Origin: Pedomonas sp051304405 | Lineage (GTDB): Bacteria > Pseudomonadota > Alphaproteobacteria > Sphingomonadales > Sphingomonadaceae | Assembly (NCBI RefSeq): GCF_051304405.1 | Contig: NZ_JBPPGG010000001.1 | Coordinates: forward strand, 186,001 to 250,000 | Length of the DNA stretch: 64,000 nt | Direction of reading: 5' to 3' | Part shown: piece by piece, positions 10,671 to 18,972 of the stretch | How the letters are laid out: every line of letters begins with the position of its first letter | How positions within the stretch are numbered: position 1 is the stretch's first letter | Notes under the pieces: generated by a model | Seen by the model: only the letters and a program-made list of their open reading frames with translations | Databases searched by the model: none | Told to the model about the DNA's origin: nothing | Position numbers and translations under genes: made by a program

Positions 10671-11369
10671 TTATTTCGACTCCACCTTGCCGCTGGCGAC
10701 CACCTCCGCCTTGTCGAAGGTCATCAGCACTTCCTCGCCCGGCTGAAGCGCCTCGCCCGGCGCGCCGCCCGCTGACGGCCCGCCGCAGGACAGGTTCACG
10801 CCGTTCAGCTGAATATCCCGGTAGCTGCCGTCCGGCTGCATCTGGCGCACCGTCACGGTGCCGAGCGGCTGGCCCGAGGCGCACGCCTGGGCAATGGCCG
10901 CCGTCGCCGCCGGGTCGGTGGTCGTGAGGGAGGCAAGGCCCGGCCCCGAGGGCACGGCCGCCGTCTGGGCGTTGGCGTCATAGCTCTGCTGCGGATAGGT
11001 CTCCGCCGGATAGGTTTCCTGCGGATAGCTTTCCGTTGGATACGCCTGCTGCGGATAGGTCTCCGTCGGATAGGTCTGCTGCGGGTAGGTCTGCTGGGGG
11101 TAAGTCTCCGCCGGGTAGGTTTGCTGGGGATAGGTCTGGGGGTAGGCCTGCTGCGGGTAGCTCATCACCGGATACCCCTGCTGCGCATAGGGCGTGCCCG
11201 CCCAGTTGAGCGAGTTCAGCGCCAGCCATCCCTGCTGGTTGCCAAAGCCCACCGCCGCCGGCCCCAGCTTCAGGAACATGCTGTTGCCGCCGGCGAACAT
11301 CTCCGGCCCGAGACAGGAGGCCAAAGCCAGAAATGCCGCCAGCACCGCGCCGCAGAATGCGCGCTTCAT
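10671..11369 (-). CDS. Lipoprotein with tandem YPQQT-type pentapeptide repeats
   Basis: The protein has 232 residues. The start MKRAFCGAVLAAFLALASC gives a signal peptide with lipobox LASC. Residues about 55-130 hold a run of pentapeptides of the form YP-Q/A/T-Q/E-T/A/S (YPQQT, YPAET, YPTES). The C-terminal third is a small, less repetitive domain with two Cys (QACASG, LSCGG). The protein is probably an envelope lipoprotein, with the repeats acting as an extended Pro/Tyr/Gln linker. No function is recognised. The frame extends upstream to 11423, but the ATG at 11369 (site AGGAGAGG) begins the signal peptide. Confidence 0.75.
   Translation of the reverse strand: MKRAFCGAVLAAFLALASCLGPEMFAGGNSMFLKLGPAAVGFGNQQGWLALNSLNWAGTPYAQQGYPVMSYPQQAYPQTYPQQTYPAETYPQQTYPQQTYPTETYPQQAYPTESYPQETYPAETYPQQSYDANAQTAAVPSGPGLASLTTTDPAATAAIAQACASGQPLGTVTVRQMQPDGSYRDIQLNGVNLSCGGPSAGGAPGEALQPGEEVLMTFDKAEVVASGKVESK
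10980..11162 (-). repeat. 15-bp tandem repeat inside the lipoprotein gene
   Basis: About a dozen degenerate 15-base units of the form GGATAGGTCTGCTGC (as read on the + strand) encode the YPQQT-type pentapeptides. Units differ mostly by single substitutions, and a few are near-identical neighbours. The repeat is in frame, so unit gain or loss would change linker length without a frameshift. Confidence 0.85.
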
Positions 11370-11469
11370 GCAGCCTCTCCTTGGTCGGCAGTTACGCCAC
11401 AATCGGCTGCCAGTAGAACGCATGAAATGCGGGTGCGGGCGCCCCGAGGCTTGCCGCGCCGCCGGGAGC

Positions 11470-13218
11470 CTAGCCCTTCGAGCGGCCCGCCCCGGCGGAG
11501 GCCGGCTCCGGCTCCCGCGCCGCCGCGGCGGCCCTGGCCGCAGCGTGGCGGGCCTGTTCCTCCTCCACCAGTTCCTTCTTCGAGAGCTTGCCGACCATGG
11601 TCTTGGGCAGGCTCTCCCGCACCTCCACCTCGGCCACCCGCTCGTGCTTGGCCACCCGGCTGTTGAGCCAGGCGCGCAGGGCCTCGCCGTCCACCGTGCC
11701 GGCCTGATCCGGTTTCAGCACCACGAAGGCCTTGGGCTTCTGGCCCAGGTAATCGTCGGGGATGCCGATCACCGTCGCCTCCTGCACCGCCGGGTGCTGG
11801 TAGAGCATTTCCTCCAGCGTGCGCGGGTAGACCTTGAAGCCGCCCACCGTGATCATGTCCTTCAGGCGGTCGATGATGAAGGTATAGCCGTCCGCGTCGA
11901 TGTACCCCACGTCGCCGGTGCGCAAGCGGCCGTCCACGAACACGTCCGAGTTGTCCCGCTTCCAGTAGCCGCGCATGATCTGCGGGCCGCCGATGGTCAG
12001 CTCGCCCGCCTCGCCCGGCGGCAGCACCTTGGTCGGGTCGTCCTTGTCCACGATCACGATGTCCGTGCCCGGCAGCGGCAGGCCGATGGAGCCCGCCTTG
12101 TTGACGCCCCGGAACGGGTTGACCGAGACCACGCCCGCGCTTTCGGTGAGGCCGTATCCTTCCACCAGCGTCGCCGGCGTCGCCTCGCCGAACCGGGTCT
12201 TGAGCTCCACAGGCAGCGGCGCACCGCCCGAGATGCACACCCGCAGCGTCGCCAGATCATCCTGCTGCCGGCCCGCATGGCCCAGCATGGCGGTGTACAT
12301 GGTGGGCACGCCCGGCAGCACCGTCACCTTGTTGCGGCGGATGGTCTTGATCGCCTGCCCCAGCTCGAACTTGGGCAGCATGACGATCTCGCCGCCCACC
12401 AGCGTGGTCATGTTCAGCACCACGGTGTTGGCGAACACATGGAAGAACGGCAGCGCCCCCAGAATGCGCTGCTCGGCCGTCGCGGATTCTGGATCGACCG
12501 CCGCCACCTGCTGGGCGTTGATGGTCAGGTTGGCGTGGGTCAGCATCGCGCCCTTGGGCCGCCCGGTGGTGCCGCCGGTGTATTGCAGCAGGGCGAGGTC
12601 CGTCTCCGGATCGATCTGCACCGGCGCGGGGCGGCCGTCGTTGTCCACCAGCGTCTCGAAGCTCACATGGCGCGAGTCGATATGCACCTCCGCCTGCTCG
12701 CGCCGGCGGAACAGCCGGTAGAGCATCCCCTTGACCGGCGGCAGGGCCCGGGCCAGCGAGCCGACCACCAGACACTTGAGCCGGGTGCGCTCCAGCACCT
12801 CGCTGATGGTGGCGTAGAGGCTCGCCACGTCGAGGCAGACCATGATGTCCGTCTCGGAGTCCTCCACCTGCACGGCCAGCTCGTCCGCCGAGTAGAGGGG
12901 CGAGAAGTTCACCACCGTTCCGCCCGCCTTGAGGATGGCGTAGTAGGCGACAACATATTGCGGGCAGTTGGGCAGAAACAGGCCCACCTTCACGCCCTTC
13001 TTCACCCCCAGCTTCTGGAAGCCCTTGGTGGCCCGGCACACCAGGTCCATCACTTCGCCGTAGGTGTAGACGCGGCCAAGGAATTCGAGATAGGGCGCGT
13101 CCGGCTTCTCGCTGGCGGTGCGCTCCAGCAGGTGATGCACCGGCATCGCCTCGAACGGCGTCTCCCAGGCTGTACCGTGCGTATAGTTTGCCAGCCAGGG
13201 CCGCTCCCATGCCGTCAT
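11470..13218 (-). CDS. fadD: Long-chain fatty-acid--CoA ligase (AMP-binding family)
   Basis: The 582-residue adenylate-forming enzyme activates fatty acids to acyl-CoA. The P-loop-like signature LLQYTGGTTGRPKGAM is at about residues 215-230, VEGYGLTESAG follows, the hinge motif is GDVGYIDADGYTFIIDRLKD, and the C-terminal catalytic Lys lies in LPKTMVGKLSKKEL. The tail is Ala/Glu-rich. The ATG at 13218 has AAAGGAG about 10 bases upstream, and a GTG at 13224 is also in frame. It lies 26 bases after the metallo-hydrolase stop on the same strand, so the two form an operon. The exact chain length preferred is not readable. Confidence 0.88.
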   Translation of the reverse strand: MTAWERPWLANYTHGTAWETPFEAMPVHHLLERTASEKPDAPYLEFLGRVYTYGEVMDLVCRATKGFQKLGVKKGVKVGLFLPNCPQYVVAYYAILKAGGTVVNFSPLYSADELAVQVEDSETDIMVCLDVASLYATISEVLERTRLKCLVVGSLARALPPVKGMLYRLFRRREQAEVHIDSRHVSFETLVDNDGRPAPVQIDPETDLALLQYTGGTTGRPKGAMLTHANLTINAQQVAAVDPESATAEQRILGALPFFHVFANTVVLNMTTLVGGEIVMLPKFELGQAIKTIRRNKVTVLPGVPTMYTAMLGHAGRQQDDLATLRVCISGGAPLPVELKTRFGEATPATLVEGYGLTESAGVVSVNPFRGVNKAGSIGLPLPGTDIVIVDKDDPTKVLPPGEAGELTIGGPQIMRGYWKRDNSDVFVDGRLRTGDVGYIDADGYTFIIDRLKDMITVGGFKVYPRTLEEMLYQHPAVQEATVIGIPDDYLGQKPKAFVVLKPDQAGTVDGEALRAWLNSRVAKHERVAEVEVRESLPKTMVGKLSKKELVEEEQARHAAARAAAAAREPEPASAGAGRSKG

Positions 13219-13244
13219 AGCCACCCCTCTCCTTTCCCTCAGTC

Positions 13245-14318
13245 TCAGCAGACGGAGTACAGCATCACCCCGTCCTTCTCCCGGCCTTCAATCCGGCCGC
13301 AATATTCCAGATAGTGCAAGTGGGCGAGCGCTTCACCCGTGGCGGACATGATATCGTCCACCGTGATCACCTGCTGGAACAGCACCTCGAAGCAATCCAC
13401 CACCCGGCGCGGCTCGGCGCAATGGGCCAGCAGCCGGGCAAGCTTGCGCTCGTGGTCCTCCGCCATCTGGTCGAGCCGGGTGTGCAGCCCGAGGAACGGC
13501 TCGCCGTGGGCCGGCAGCACCAGAAGGCCGGGGTCGAGGGCGCGCAGCCGCTCGATGCTCTCCAGCCAGTCGCGCAAGGGATTGCCCTCCGGCTCGGTGG
13601 GCGTCACGGACACGTTGGGCGTGATCCGGGGCAGCACCTGGTCGCCCGCGATCATCACCCCGAGGCTGTCGCACACAAGGCAGAGGTGCTCGGGCGAATG
13701 GCCCCGCCCCTCGACGATGCGCCAGAGGTTCGGGCCGACCGGGAGCACGTCCCCCGCCTGAAGCCGCCGGTAGGATGCCGGCAGCGGGTGCACCACCCGG
13801 GCAAAGCCGCTCCAGCCGCGCTTGCGGAACGTCTCCAGATCCGCCTCGCCCCACCCGGCCCGGGCGTAGAAGCGCATCGCCGCCTCCGGCGGCTCGGGCT
13901 GCGCCCCCAGAATGAGCATGGCGGCCAGCAGATATTCGGTGCGGGACATCAGCAGCGGCGCGCCGGTCCGCGCGCACAGCCAGCCGGCGAGCCCCAGATG
14001 GTCCGGGTGGAAATGGGTCCCCACCACCGCCCCCACCGGCTTGGCCGCCAGCGGCCCGGCCAGCAGCTGCTCCCACAGCGCCTTGGTGGCGCTGGTGCGC
14101 ATCCCGGTGTCGATGAGGGTCCAGCTGTCCCCGCCGTCGAGGACATAGAGGTTGATATGATTGAGGCTCATGGGCAGAGGCATCCGCAGCCAGTGGACGC
14201 CCTCGGCCACCTCCGTCAGCATGCCCGGCTCGGGCACCGACCGGCCGAAGGGATACTCCAGTCCCCGGAAGGTTCTCACGGCCGGCTGAACCCCTGCCGG
14301 CGCCATTGCCTCGTTCAT
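13245..14318 (-). CDS. MBL-fold metallo-hydrolase upstream of fadD
   Basis: The 357-residue metallo-beta-lactamase-fold hydrolase has the zinc motif THFHPDHLG (H-x-H-x-D-H) at about residues 100-108, IDTGM before it, GHSPEHLCLVC and LPAHGEPFLG after it. The C-terminal part (about 285-357) resembles the winged-helix tail of LACTB2-like members. Members next to acyl-CoA ligases are often annotated as thioesterase- or lactonase-like hydrolases, but the substrate is not known. It is the first gene of the MBL-fadD operon and lies just downstream of a perfect palindrome that may be its operator. Confidence 0.82.
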   Translation of the reverse strand: MNEAMAPAGVQPAVRTFRGLEYPFGRSVPEPGMLTEVAEGVHWLRMPLPMSLNHINLYVLDGGDSWTLIDTGMRTSATKALWEQLLAGPLAAKPVGAVVGTHFHPDHLGLAGWLCARTGAPLLMSRTEYLLAAMLILGAQPEPPEAAMRFYARAGWGEADLETFRKRGWSGFARVVHPLPASYRRLQAGDVLPVGPNLWRIVEGRGHSPEHLCLVCDSLGVMIAGDQVLPRITPNVSVTPTEPEGNPLRDWLESIERLRALDPGLLVLPAHGEPFLGLHTRLDQMAEDHERKLARLLAHCAEPRRVVDCFEVLFQQVITVDDIMSATGEALAHLHYLEYCGRIEGREKDGVMLYSVC

Positions 14319-14342
14319 GCAACCTGCTCCTTCACATCCAGC

Positions 14343-14358
14343 TTTACGTTAACGTAAA
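14343..14358. promoter_or_regulatory. Perfect 16-bp palindrome, likely operator of the MBL-fadD operon
   Basis: TTTACGTTAACGTAAA equals its own reverse complement. On the operon strand it directly follows a -35-like TTGACG (14359-14364) and ends 24 bases before the MBL start codon, so a bound protein would sit on the promoter. It looks like the ACGT-nn-ACGT-type sites I recall for LiuR, a MerR-family regulator of fatty-acid and branched-chain degradation. That identification is inference, and no regulator gene is adjacent. Confidence 0.6.
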
Positions 14359-14518
14359 CGTCAAGTCGAGCATTATCTCCCCACCCCCCGCCCATCGGGA
14401 CCGGGGGGACGGCCAGCCGTGATCTTTTTTCCGCAACCCGGCACGGCTTCATGCATTTCTGCCAGGTCAGCCCGACTGATGGTTGAGATGCGCTGCCGAC
14501 TCGCCTAATGTGCGCCCG

Positions 14519-15070
14519 ATGCTGACAAACCTGCCAAATCTTCTTACTCTGAGCCGGATACTGGCCGTGCCTCTGCTTGTCTTCATGCTGTGGGGGCCGA
14601 CCTGGATCGGATCACTGCTGGCCTTTGTGACCTTCTGCGTGGCCGGAATCACCGACTATTTCGACGGCTACCTCGCCCGCGCGCATGGCACGGTCTCTAA
14701 GCTCGGCCAGTTCCTCGACCCCATCGCGGACAAGATCATGGTGGCGGCGGTCATCGTCATGCTCATCGCGGAGCGGACGATCAGCGGCCTCAACGTGCTG
14801 GCGGGCATCATCATTCTTCTGCGGGAAATCGCGGTGTCGGGCCTGCGCGAGTTTCTGGCGGGCGCGTCCGTTTCCGTGCCGGTGAGCCGCCTTGCCAAGT
14901 GGAAAACCGCCTTCCAGATGATCGCTCTCGGCGCGCTCATCCTCGAGGGTGCGGTCGGCAACCTGCTGCCTGCGCGCGAAGTCGGCCTTGTCTGCCTGTG
15001 GCTCGCCGCCGTGATGACCCTGATCACCGGTTACGACTACCTGCGGGTCGGCCTCAAGCACATGACCTGA
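14519..15070 (+). CDS. pgsA: CDP-diacylglycerol--glycerol-3-phosphate 3-phosphatidyltransferase
   Basis: This membrane enzyme makes phosphatidylglycerophosphate, the committed step to phosphatidylglycerol and cardiolipin. The 183 residues open MLTNLPNLLTLSRI, typical of PgsA. The CDP-alcohol phosphotransferase motif D-G-x2-A-R-x8-G-x3-D-x3-D is complete within FDGYLARAHGTVSKLGQFLD plus PIAD. About five hydrophobic segments follow. The frame is open upstream to 14483, but the ATG at 14519 matches the family start. It leads a short operon with moaD (26 bases later) and moaE, an order seen in several Alphaproteobacteria. Confidence 0.93.
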   Translation: MLTNLPNLLTLSRILAVPLLVFMLWGPTWIGSLLAFVTFCVAGITDYFDGYLARAHGTVSKLGQFLDPIADKIMVAAVIVMLIAERTISGLNVLAGIIILLREIAVSGLREFLAGASVSVPVSRLAKWKTAFQMIALGALILEGAVGNLLPAREVGLVCLWLAAVMTLITGYDYLRVGLKHMT

Positions 15071-15096
15071 GGGCTGTGCCCTGCCGGGGGATTCGG

Positions 15097-15348
15097 ATGA
15101 AGCTGCTCTACTTCTCCTGGGTGCGGGAGCGGATCGGCCGCGACGAGGAAGATCTGGCGCTCCCCGCAGGCGTTGCGACGGTCGGCGCGCTGCTCGACTG
15201 GCTTGCCACGCGCGGGCCCGGCTACGCCGCCGCGCTGGCGGACCGCCGCGCCATTCGGGTCGCGGTCAATCAGGACTACGCCGACGAGTCCCACCCCCTC
15301 GCCCCGCACGACGAGGTTGCCCTCTTTCCGCCGGTCACCGGGGGCTGA
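15097..15348 (+). CDS. moaD: Molybdopterin synthase small subunit
   Basis: The protein has 83 residues with a ubiquitin-like beta-grasp pattern: MKLLYFSWVRERIG at the start, and ALFPPVTGG at the end with the essential C-terminal Gly-Gly that is thiocarboxylated. MoaD carries sulphur to the MoaE subunit to turn cPMP into molybdopterin. It starts 26 bases after pgsA and ends 7 bases before moaE, so the three genes are co-transcribed. Confidence 0.93.
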   Translation: MKLLYFSWVRERIGRDEEDLALPAGVATVGALLDWLATRGPGYAAALADRRAIRVAVNQDYADESHPLAPHDEVALFPPVTGG

Positions 15349-15355
15349 GCGGCGC

Positions 15356-15817
15356 ATGATCGAGGTGCGCATCCAGCCCCACGACTTCGACGTGGCCGCC
15401 GAGATCGACCGGCTGCGGGCCGGACGCACGGACATCGGCGCGCTTGTCACCTTCACCGGCCTTGTGCGCGACATGGCGGGCGGTCAGCCCATCGCCGCCA
15501 TGACGCTGGAGCATTACCCGGCCATGGCCCTGCGCCAGCTGGAGACGATCGCCCGCGAGGCCGAAGGCCGCTGGCCCCTCCTCGGCGGGACCATCATCCA
15601 CCGCCACGGCCGCCTGGCGCCGGGCGACCAGATCGTGCTCGTCGCCATCGCCTCCGCCCACCGCCACGCGGCGTTCGAGGCCGCCATGTTCCTGATGGAC
15701 TGGCTCAAGACCAAGGCCCCGTTCTGGAAGAAGGAGGAAGGCGGCGACGGCGCCCGCTGGGTCGCCGCCCGGGCCGAGGACGATGCCGCCGCCGGACGAT
15801 GGTTACGGGAGACGTGA
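15356..15817 (+). CDS. moaE: Molybdopterin synthase catalytic subunit
   Basis: The protein has 153 residues. It carries the MoaE signatures GALVTFTGLVRD, MTLEHYPAMA, IIHRHGRLAPGDQIVLV, SAHRHAAFEA, and the catalytic-Lys region LKTKAPFWKKE. It works as a MoaD2-MoaE2 heterotetramer. Other molybdenum cofactor genes are not in the window. Confidence 0.94.
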   Translation: MIEVRIQPHDFDVAAEIDRLRAGRTDIGALVTFTGLVRDMAGGQPIAAMTLEHYPAMALRQLETIAREAEGRWPLLGGTIIHRHGRLAPGDQIVLVAIASAHRHAAFEAAMFLMDWLKTKAPFWKKEEGGDGARWVAARAEDDAAAGRWLRET

Positions 15818-15902
15818 ACGCTCTGGCAGAGGATCGCGGACCCTCTGCACGCCCTTCGGTTTCGGGACGCGCCTGACCGGTCCCCTAGCGCACGCAAAGG
15901 CC

Positions 15903-16706
15903 CTAGATCACAAACTCTCCCCGGATCACTTCCACGCACTGGCCGGTGATTTCCACCCGCGCGCCATCAAGGCGGCACCACAGGTCGCCGCCGCGTGCGG
16001 AGATCTGGCGGGCGAACAGCGCGTCCTTGCCCAGCCGCCCGGCCCAGTAGGGGATGAGCAGGCAGTGGGCCGAGCCGGTCACCGGGTCCTCGTCAACGCC
16101 CAGCCCCGGCGCGAAGAAGCGGGAGACGAAGTCCACCTCCCCCTCGCCCGGCGCCGTGGCGATGATGCCGAAGCCGTCGAAGGCCTGGCGCAGCGCGGCG
16201 ATGTCCGGCCGCAATGCGGCTACGGCCGCCGCGTTCGGGTAGACGAGGAGATGCATGTTGCCGAAGGTGAGCCACGCGTCCGGCGCCGCACCCATGGCGG
16301 CGGCCAGCGTCGCGTCCGGCGGCATGGGCGCCGGCGCACGGGCGGGGAAGTCGAGGCTCAGCCGGTCGCCTGTGCGGGTCACGGTGAGCGGCCCGGCCCG
16401 CTCGGTCGAGAAGCGCACCCGGTCGCGCCCCGGCTCCAGGGTGGTCAGGATCACGAAGGCGGCGGCCAGCGTGGCGTGGCCGCACAGCTCCACCTCCATG
16501 GCCGGGGTGAACCAGCGCAGGTGATAGTCCGCCGCGCCGCCCGGCGTTCTGACGAAAAAGGCGGTCTCGGACAGATTGTTCTCGGTGGCGATGGCCTGCA
16601 TCGTCCCGGCCGGGAGCCAGTCCTCCAGCGGCATCACCGCCGCCGGATTGCCCGCAAACGGCCGGTTGGCGAAGGCGTCGATCTGGTAGAAGGGCAGCTT
16701 CCTCAT
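15903..16706 (-). CDS. PhzF-family epimerase/isomerase
   Basis: The 267-residue protein of the PhzF/YddE diaminopimelate-epimerase fold opens with YQIDAFANRPFAGNPAAVM, whose conserved pattern surrounds the active site. The catalytic-type Glu is in TENNLSETAFFV, and the second half repeats the fold with GVDEDPVTGSAHCLL. Members catalyse isomerisation of small amino-acid-like molecules, and the substrate here is unknown. There is no phenazine cluster, so no phenazine role is inferred. Its ATG overlaps the stop of the CDF transporter gene (16703-16706), implying coupling. Confidence 0.85.
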   Translation of the reverse strand: MRKLPFYQIDAFANRPFAGNPAAVMPLEDWLPAGTMQAIATENNLSETAFFVRTPGGAADYHLRWFTPAMEVELCGHATLAAAFVILTTLEPGRDRVRFSTERAGPLTVTRTGDRLSLDFPARAPAPMPPDATLAAAMGAAPDAWLTFGNMHLLVYPNAAAVAALRPDIAALRQAFDGFGIIATAPGEGEVDFVSRFFAPGLGVDEDPVTGSAHCLLIPYWAGRLGKDALFARQISARGGDLWCRLDGARVEITGQCVEVIRGEFVI

Positions 16707-17641
16707 GGGCGCAGGTCTTTCTGGTCGGGAGCGGGATCGGGAATGAACTCCATGCCCCGTTCATTTTCCTCAACATGTCCTTCCGGGTCCACATGAATGA
16801 GGATGTCCGCCCGGGGGAATCCCTCCCGCACCCGCGCCTCCACTTCGTCCGCCACCCGGTGCGCCGCTTCCAGCGTCATGCCCGGGTGGACCCAGATGTG
16901 GAACTGGATGAAGTCGTCGATGCCGCTGCTGCGGGTGCGCAGCTCGTGCACGCCCCGCACCTCCGGGTGAGAGCCCGCCAGCTGGAGCACCAGCGCCCGC
17001 CGCTCCGGCTGCCATTCCTTGTCCATCAGCATGTCGACGGCATGGCGCGCGCTGCTGATCGCCCCCCAGGCGAGGTAGAGGGCGATGAACACGCCGAAGG
17101 CGGCGTCCGCGCCGGTGAGGCCAAGACCGGCCTCCAGCCCCAGCGCCGCGATGACCGAGGTGTTGAGCAGCAGGTCGCTCTGGTAGTGGAGCATGTCCGT
17201 GCCGATGGCGATGGAGCCCGTCCGCCGCACCACCGAGCGCTGGTAGAGCACCAGCGCCAGCGTCGCCGCGATCGCGAAGACGGAGACGCCCACCCCCACC
17301 AGCGGCGCGCTCACCGGCTCCGGGTTCAGGAGGCGCACCACCGCCCGCCAGCCGATGCCGACGGCGGAGGTGAGGATGATGCCGGTCTGCACCAGGGCGG
17401 CGATGGCCTCCGCCTTGCCGTGGCCGAAGCGATGGTTGTCGTCCGCCGGGGTCGAGGCGATGTGCACCGCCAGCAGCGTGATGAGCGAGGCCAGCAGGTC
17501 GAGCGCCGAATCCGCCAGCGAGCCGAGCATGGCGACCGAACCGGTCGCAATGGTCGCCGCCACCTTCGCGCCGGTGAGCAGGATCGCCAGCCCCACCGAG
17601 GCCATGGCGGCCCGGTGCCGCAGGTCCGCAGGTTCGCTCAT
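16703..17641 (-). CDS. Cation diffusion facilitator metal exporter
   Basis: The 312-residue CDF-family protein has about six TM helices, then a cytoplasmic domain. The metal-site aspartates are in GSLADSALDLLASLITLLAV, and FGHGKAEAIAAL and the second-half GADAAFGVFIALYLAWGA are typical. The C-terminal soluble domain (HIWVHPGMTLEAAHRVADEV, DILIHVDPEGH) has the ferredoxin-like fold that dimerises on Zn/Fe/Co/Ni binding. FieF-like metal efflux is likely, but the metal cannot be assigned. The ATG at 17641 has a GAGGAAGG site. An in-frame TTG at 17647 is less likely. Confidence 0.88.
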   Translation of the reverse strand: MSEPADLRHRAAMASVGLAILLTGAKVAATIATGSVAMLGSLADSALDLLASLITLLAVHIASTPADDNHRFGHGKAEAIAALVQTGIILTSAVGIGWRAVVRLLNPEPVSAPLVGVGVSVFAIAATLALVLYQRSVVRRTGSIAIGTDMLHYQSDLLLNTSVIAALGLEAGLGLTGADAAFGVFIALYLAWGAISSARHAVDMLMDKEWQPERRALVLQLAGSHPEVRGVHELRTRSSGIDDFIQFHIWVHPGMTLEAAHRVADEVEARVREGFPRADILIHVDPEGHVEENERGMEFIPDPAPDQKDLRP

Positions 17642-17686
17642 GCCCAAGCCTTCCTCAGAGGGACTTTCCGGCCCGTTGCCGTGCGA

Positions 17687-18277
17687 TCAGGGATAGAGCC
17701 AGGTCCAGGACCAGCCCTTCTCCGTGCGCACGAAAAAGCGCCGCTCGTGCAGCCGGAACTGCCGGTCCTCCCAGAACTCGATGCGCTCCGGCACCACCCG
17801 GAAGCCGGACCAGAACGGCGGACGCGGCACCGCGCCCAGCCCGAAGCGCGCTGCTTCCTTCGCGATGCGGCCAAGGAAGGTGGCCCGGCTGTCCAGCGGG
17901 CGCGACTGGCTCGACGCCCATGCGCCGATCTGGGAGTCGCGCGGGCGGGAGGCGAAGTAGGCGTCCGCCTCTTCCGCCGTCACCGGCTCGGCCCTGCCCT
18001 CGATCCGCACCTGCCGGCGCAGGGACTTCCAGTGGAACAGCAGGGCGACGTTCGGGTTCGCCGTGATCTCCCGTCCCTTGCGGCTCTCGAGGTTGGTGTA
18101 GAACACAAAGCCCGACTCGTCCCAGGCCTTGAGCAGGACCATCCGCACCGAGGGACGCCCCTCCGGGTCCACGGTCGCCACCGCCATGGCGTTGGGATCG
18201 TTCGGCTCCTTCTCCTGCGCCTCGGCGAACCAGTCCCGGAAAATCTCGAAGGGTTCTGCGTGGGGAGTCTCGGCCAT
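17687..18277 (-). CDS. pdxH: Pyridoxamine 5'-phosphate oxidase
   Basis: The 196-residue protein is a little shorter than E. coli PdxH at the N-terminus, as in other Alphaproteobacteria. PNAMAVATVDPEGRPSVRMV, VFYTNLESRKGREI, ALLFHWKSLRRQVRIEG, PRDSQIGAWASSQS and the ending RRFFVRTEKGWSWTWLYP match the FMN-binding oxidase. It oxidises PNP/PMP to the cofactor PLP. It is followed 45 bases later by the CDF and PhzF genes and is probably first in that run. Confidence 0.94.
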   Translation of the reverse strand: MAETPHAEPFEIFRDWFAEAQEKEPNDPNAMAVATVDPEGRPSVRMVLLKAWDESGFVFYTNLESRKGREITANPNVALLFHWKSLRRQVRIEGRAEPVTAEEADAYFASRPRDSQIGAWASSQSRPLDSRATFLGRIAKEAARFGLGAVPRPPFWSGFRVVPERIEFWEDRQFRLHERRFFVRTEKGWSWTWLYP

Positions 18278-18348
18278 GACGTTTCCTGTCTGATCCCTAA
18301 TCCTGCCCTTGGGCGTTTACCCCTTTGTGAGTTGAGGGAGCAACGACC

Positions 18349-18822
18349 ATGAAGAGACTTTTCCTGATCGCATGCGTTCCGCTCGCCCTGTCTGCGTGCG
18401 AAAACGCGGATCGAGAGCGCATCGGCACCATCGGCGGCGCGGCCGTGGGCGCGGTGGCGGGCAAGGCCATCGGCGGCAGCGGCACCAGCGGCACCATCGG
18501 CCTGATCGTCGGCGCCATCGCGGGCGGCTACCTGGGCGGCGAGATCGGCCAGGCGCTCGACCGGCGCGACCAGCAGGAGCTGTCCAACGTCACCCAGCAG
18601 GCGCTGAACGAGGGCGCGGTGGGCCAGTCCTACGCCTGGTCGAACCCGCAGACCGGCAACCGCGGCACGGTCTCGCCCACCAGCACCGCCTACGCCACCG
18701 CCGAAGGCCAGCAATGCCGCGACTTCACCACCTCGGTGACGCTGCGGGAAGGCCGCGCAGCCAGCAGCTCGGGCACCGCGTGCAAACAGGCGGACGGCAG
18801 CTGGCGCGTGACGCGCGGATAG
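18349..18822 (+). CDS. Glycine-zipper outer-membrane lipoprotein (17-kDa surface antigen-like)
   Basis: The protein has 157 residues. Signal MKRLFLIACVPLALSAC ends in the lipobox LSAC. A glycine-zipper segment follows (IGTIGGAAVGAVAGKAIGG, then GTIGLIVGAIAGGYLGGEIG), then a soluble region with QALNEGAVGQSYAWSNP and a C-terminal CKQADGSWRVTRG. This is the architecture of the rickettsial 17-kDa antigen/RT0821 family, common in Alphaproteobacteria. Its role in the envelope is not defined. The gene is divergent from pdxH, with 71 bases between the starts. Confidence 0.85.
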   Translation: MKRLFLIACVPLALSACENADRERIGTIGGAAVGAVAGKAIGGSGTSGTIGLIVGAIAGGYLGGEIGQALDRRDQQELSNVTQQALNEGAVGQSYAWSNPQTGNRGTVSPTSTAYATAEGQQCRDFTTSVTLREGRAASSSGTACKQADGSWRVTRG

Positions 18823-18972
18823 ACGGGCGGAACCGGGCCGGAGGGCGGACCTTCGCGTAAGTGCCCCGGCGGGCTGGAAGATTTCGCCGGCCGCCCTTCA
18901 CAACGGCGCGCCGAATGCTTACCTTGAGAGCTCGGCGTTGCATTAATGCAACAGCATGACGAGGAAGCATCG

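Noticed and set aside
10980..11162. Regular short repeats considered as a CRISPR array
   Set aside because: The units are 15 bases with no spacers, in frame, and encode a pentapeptide repeat.
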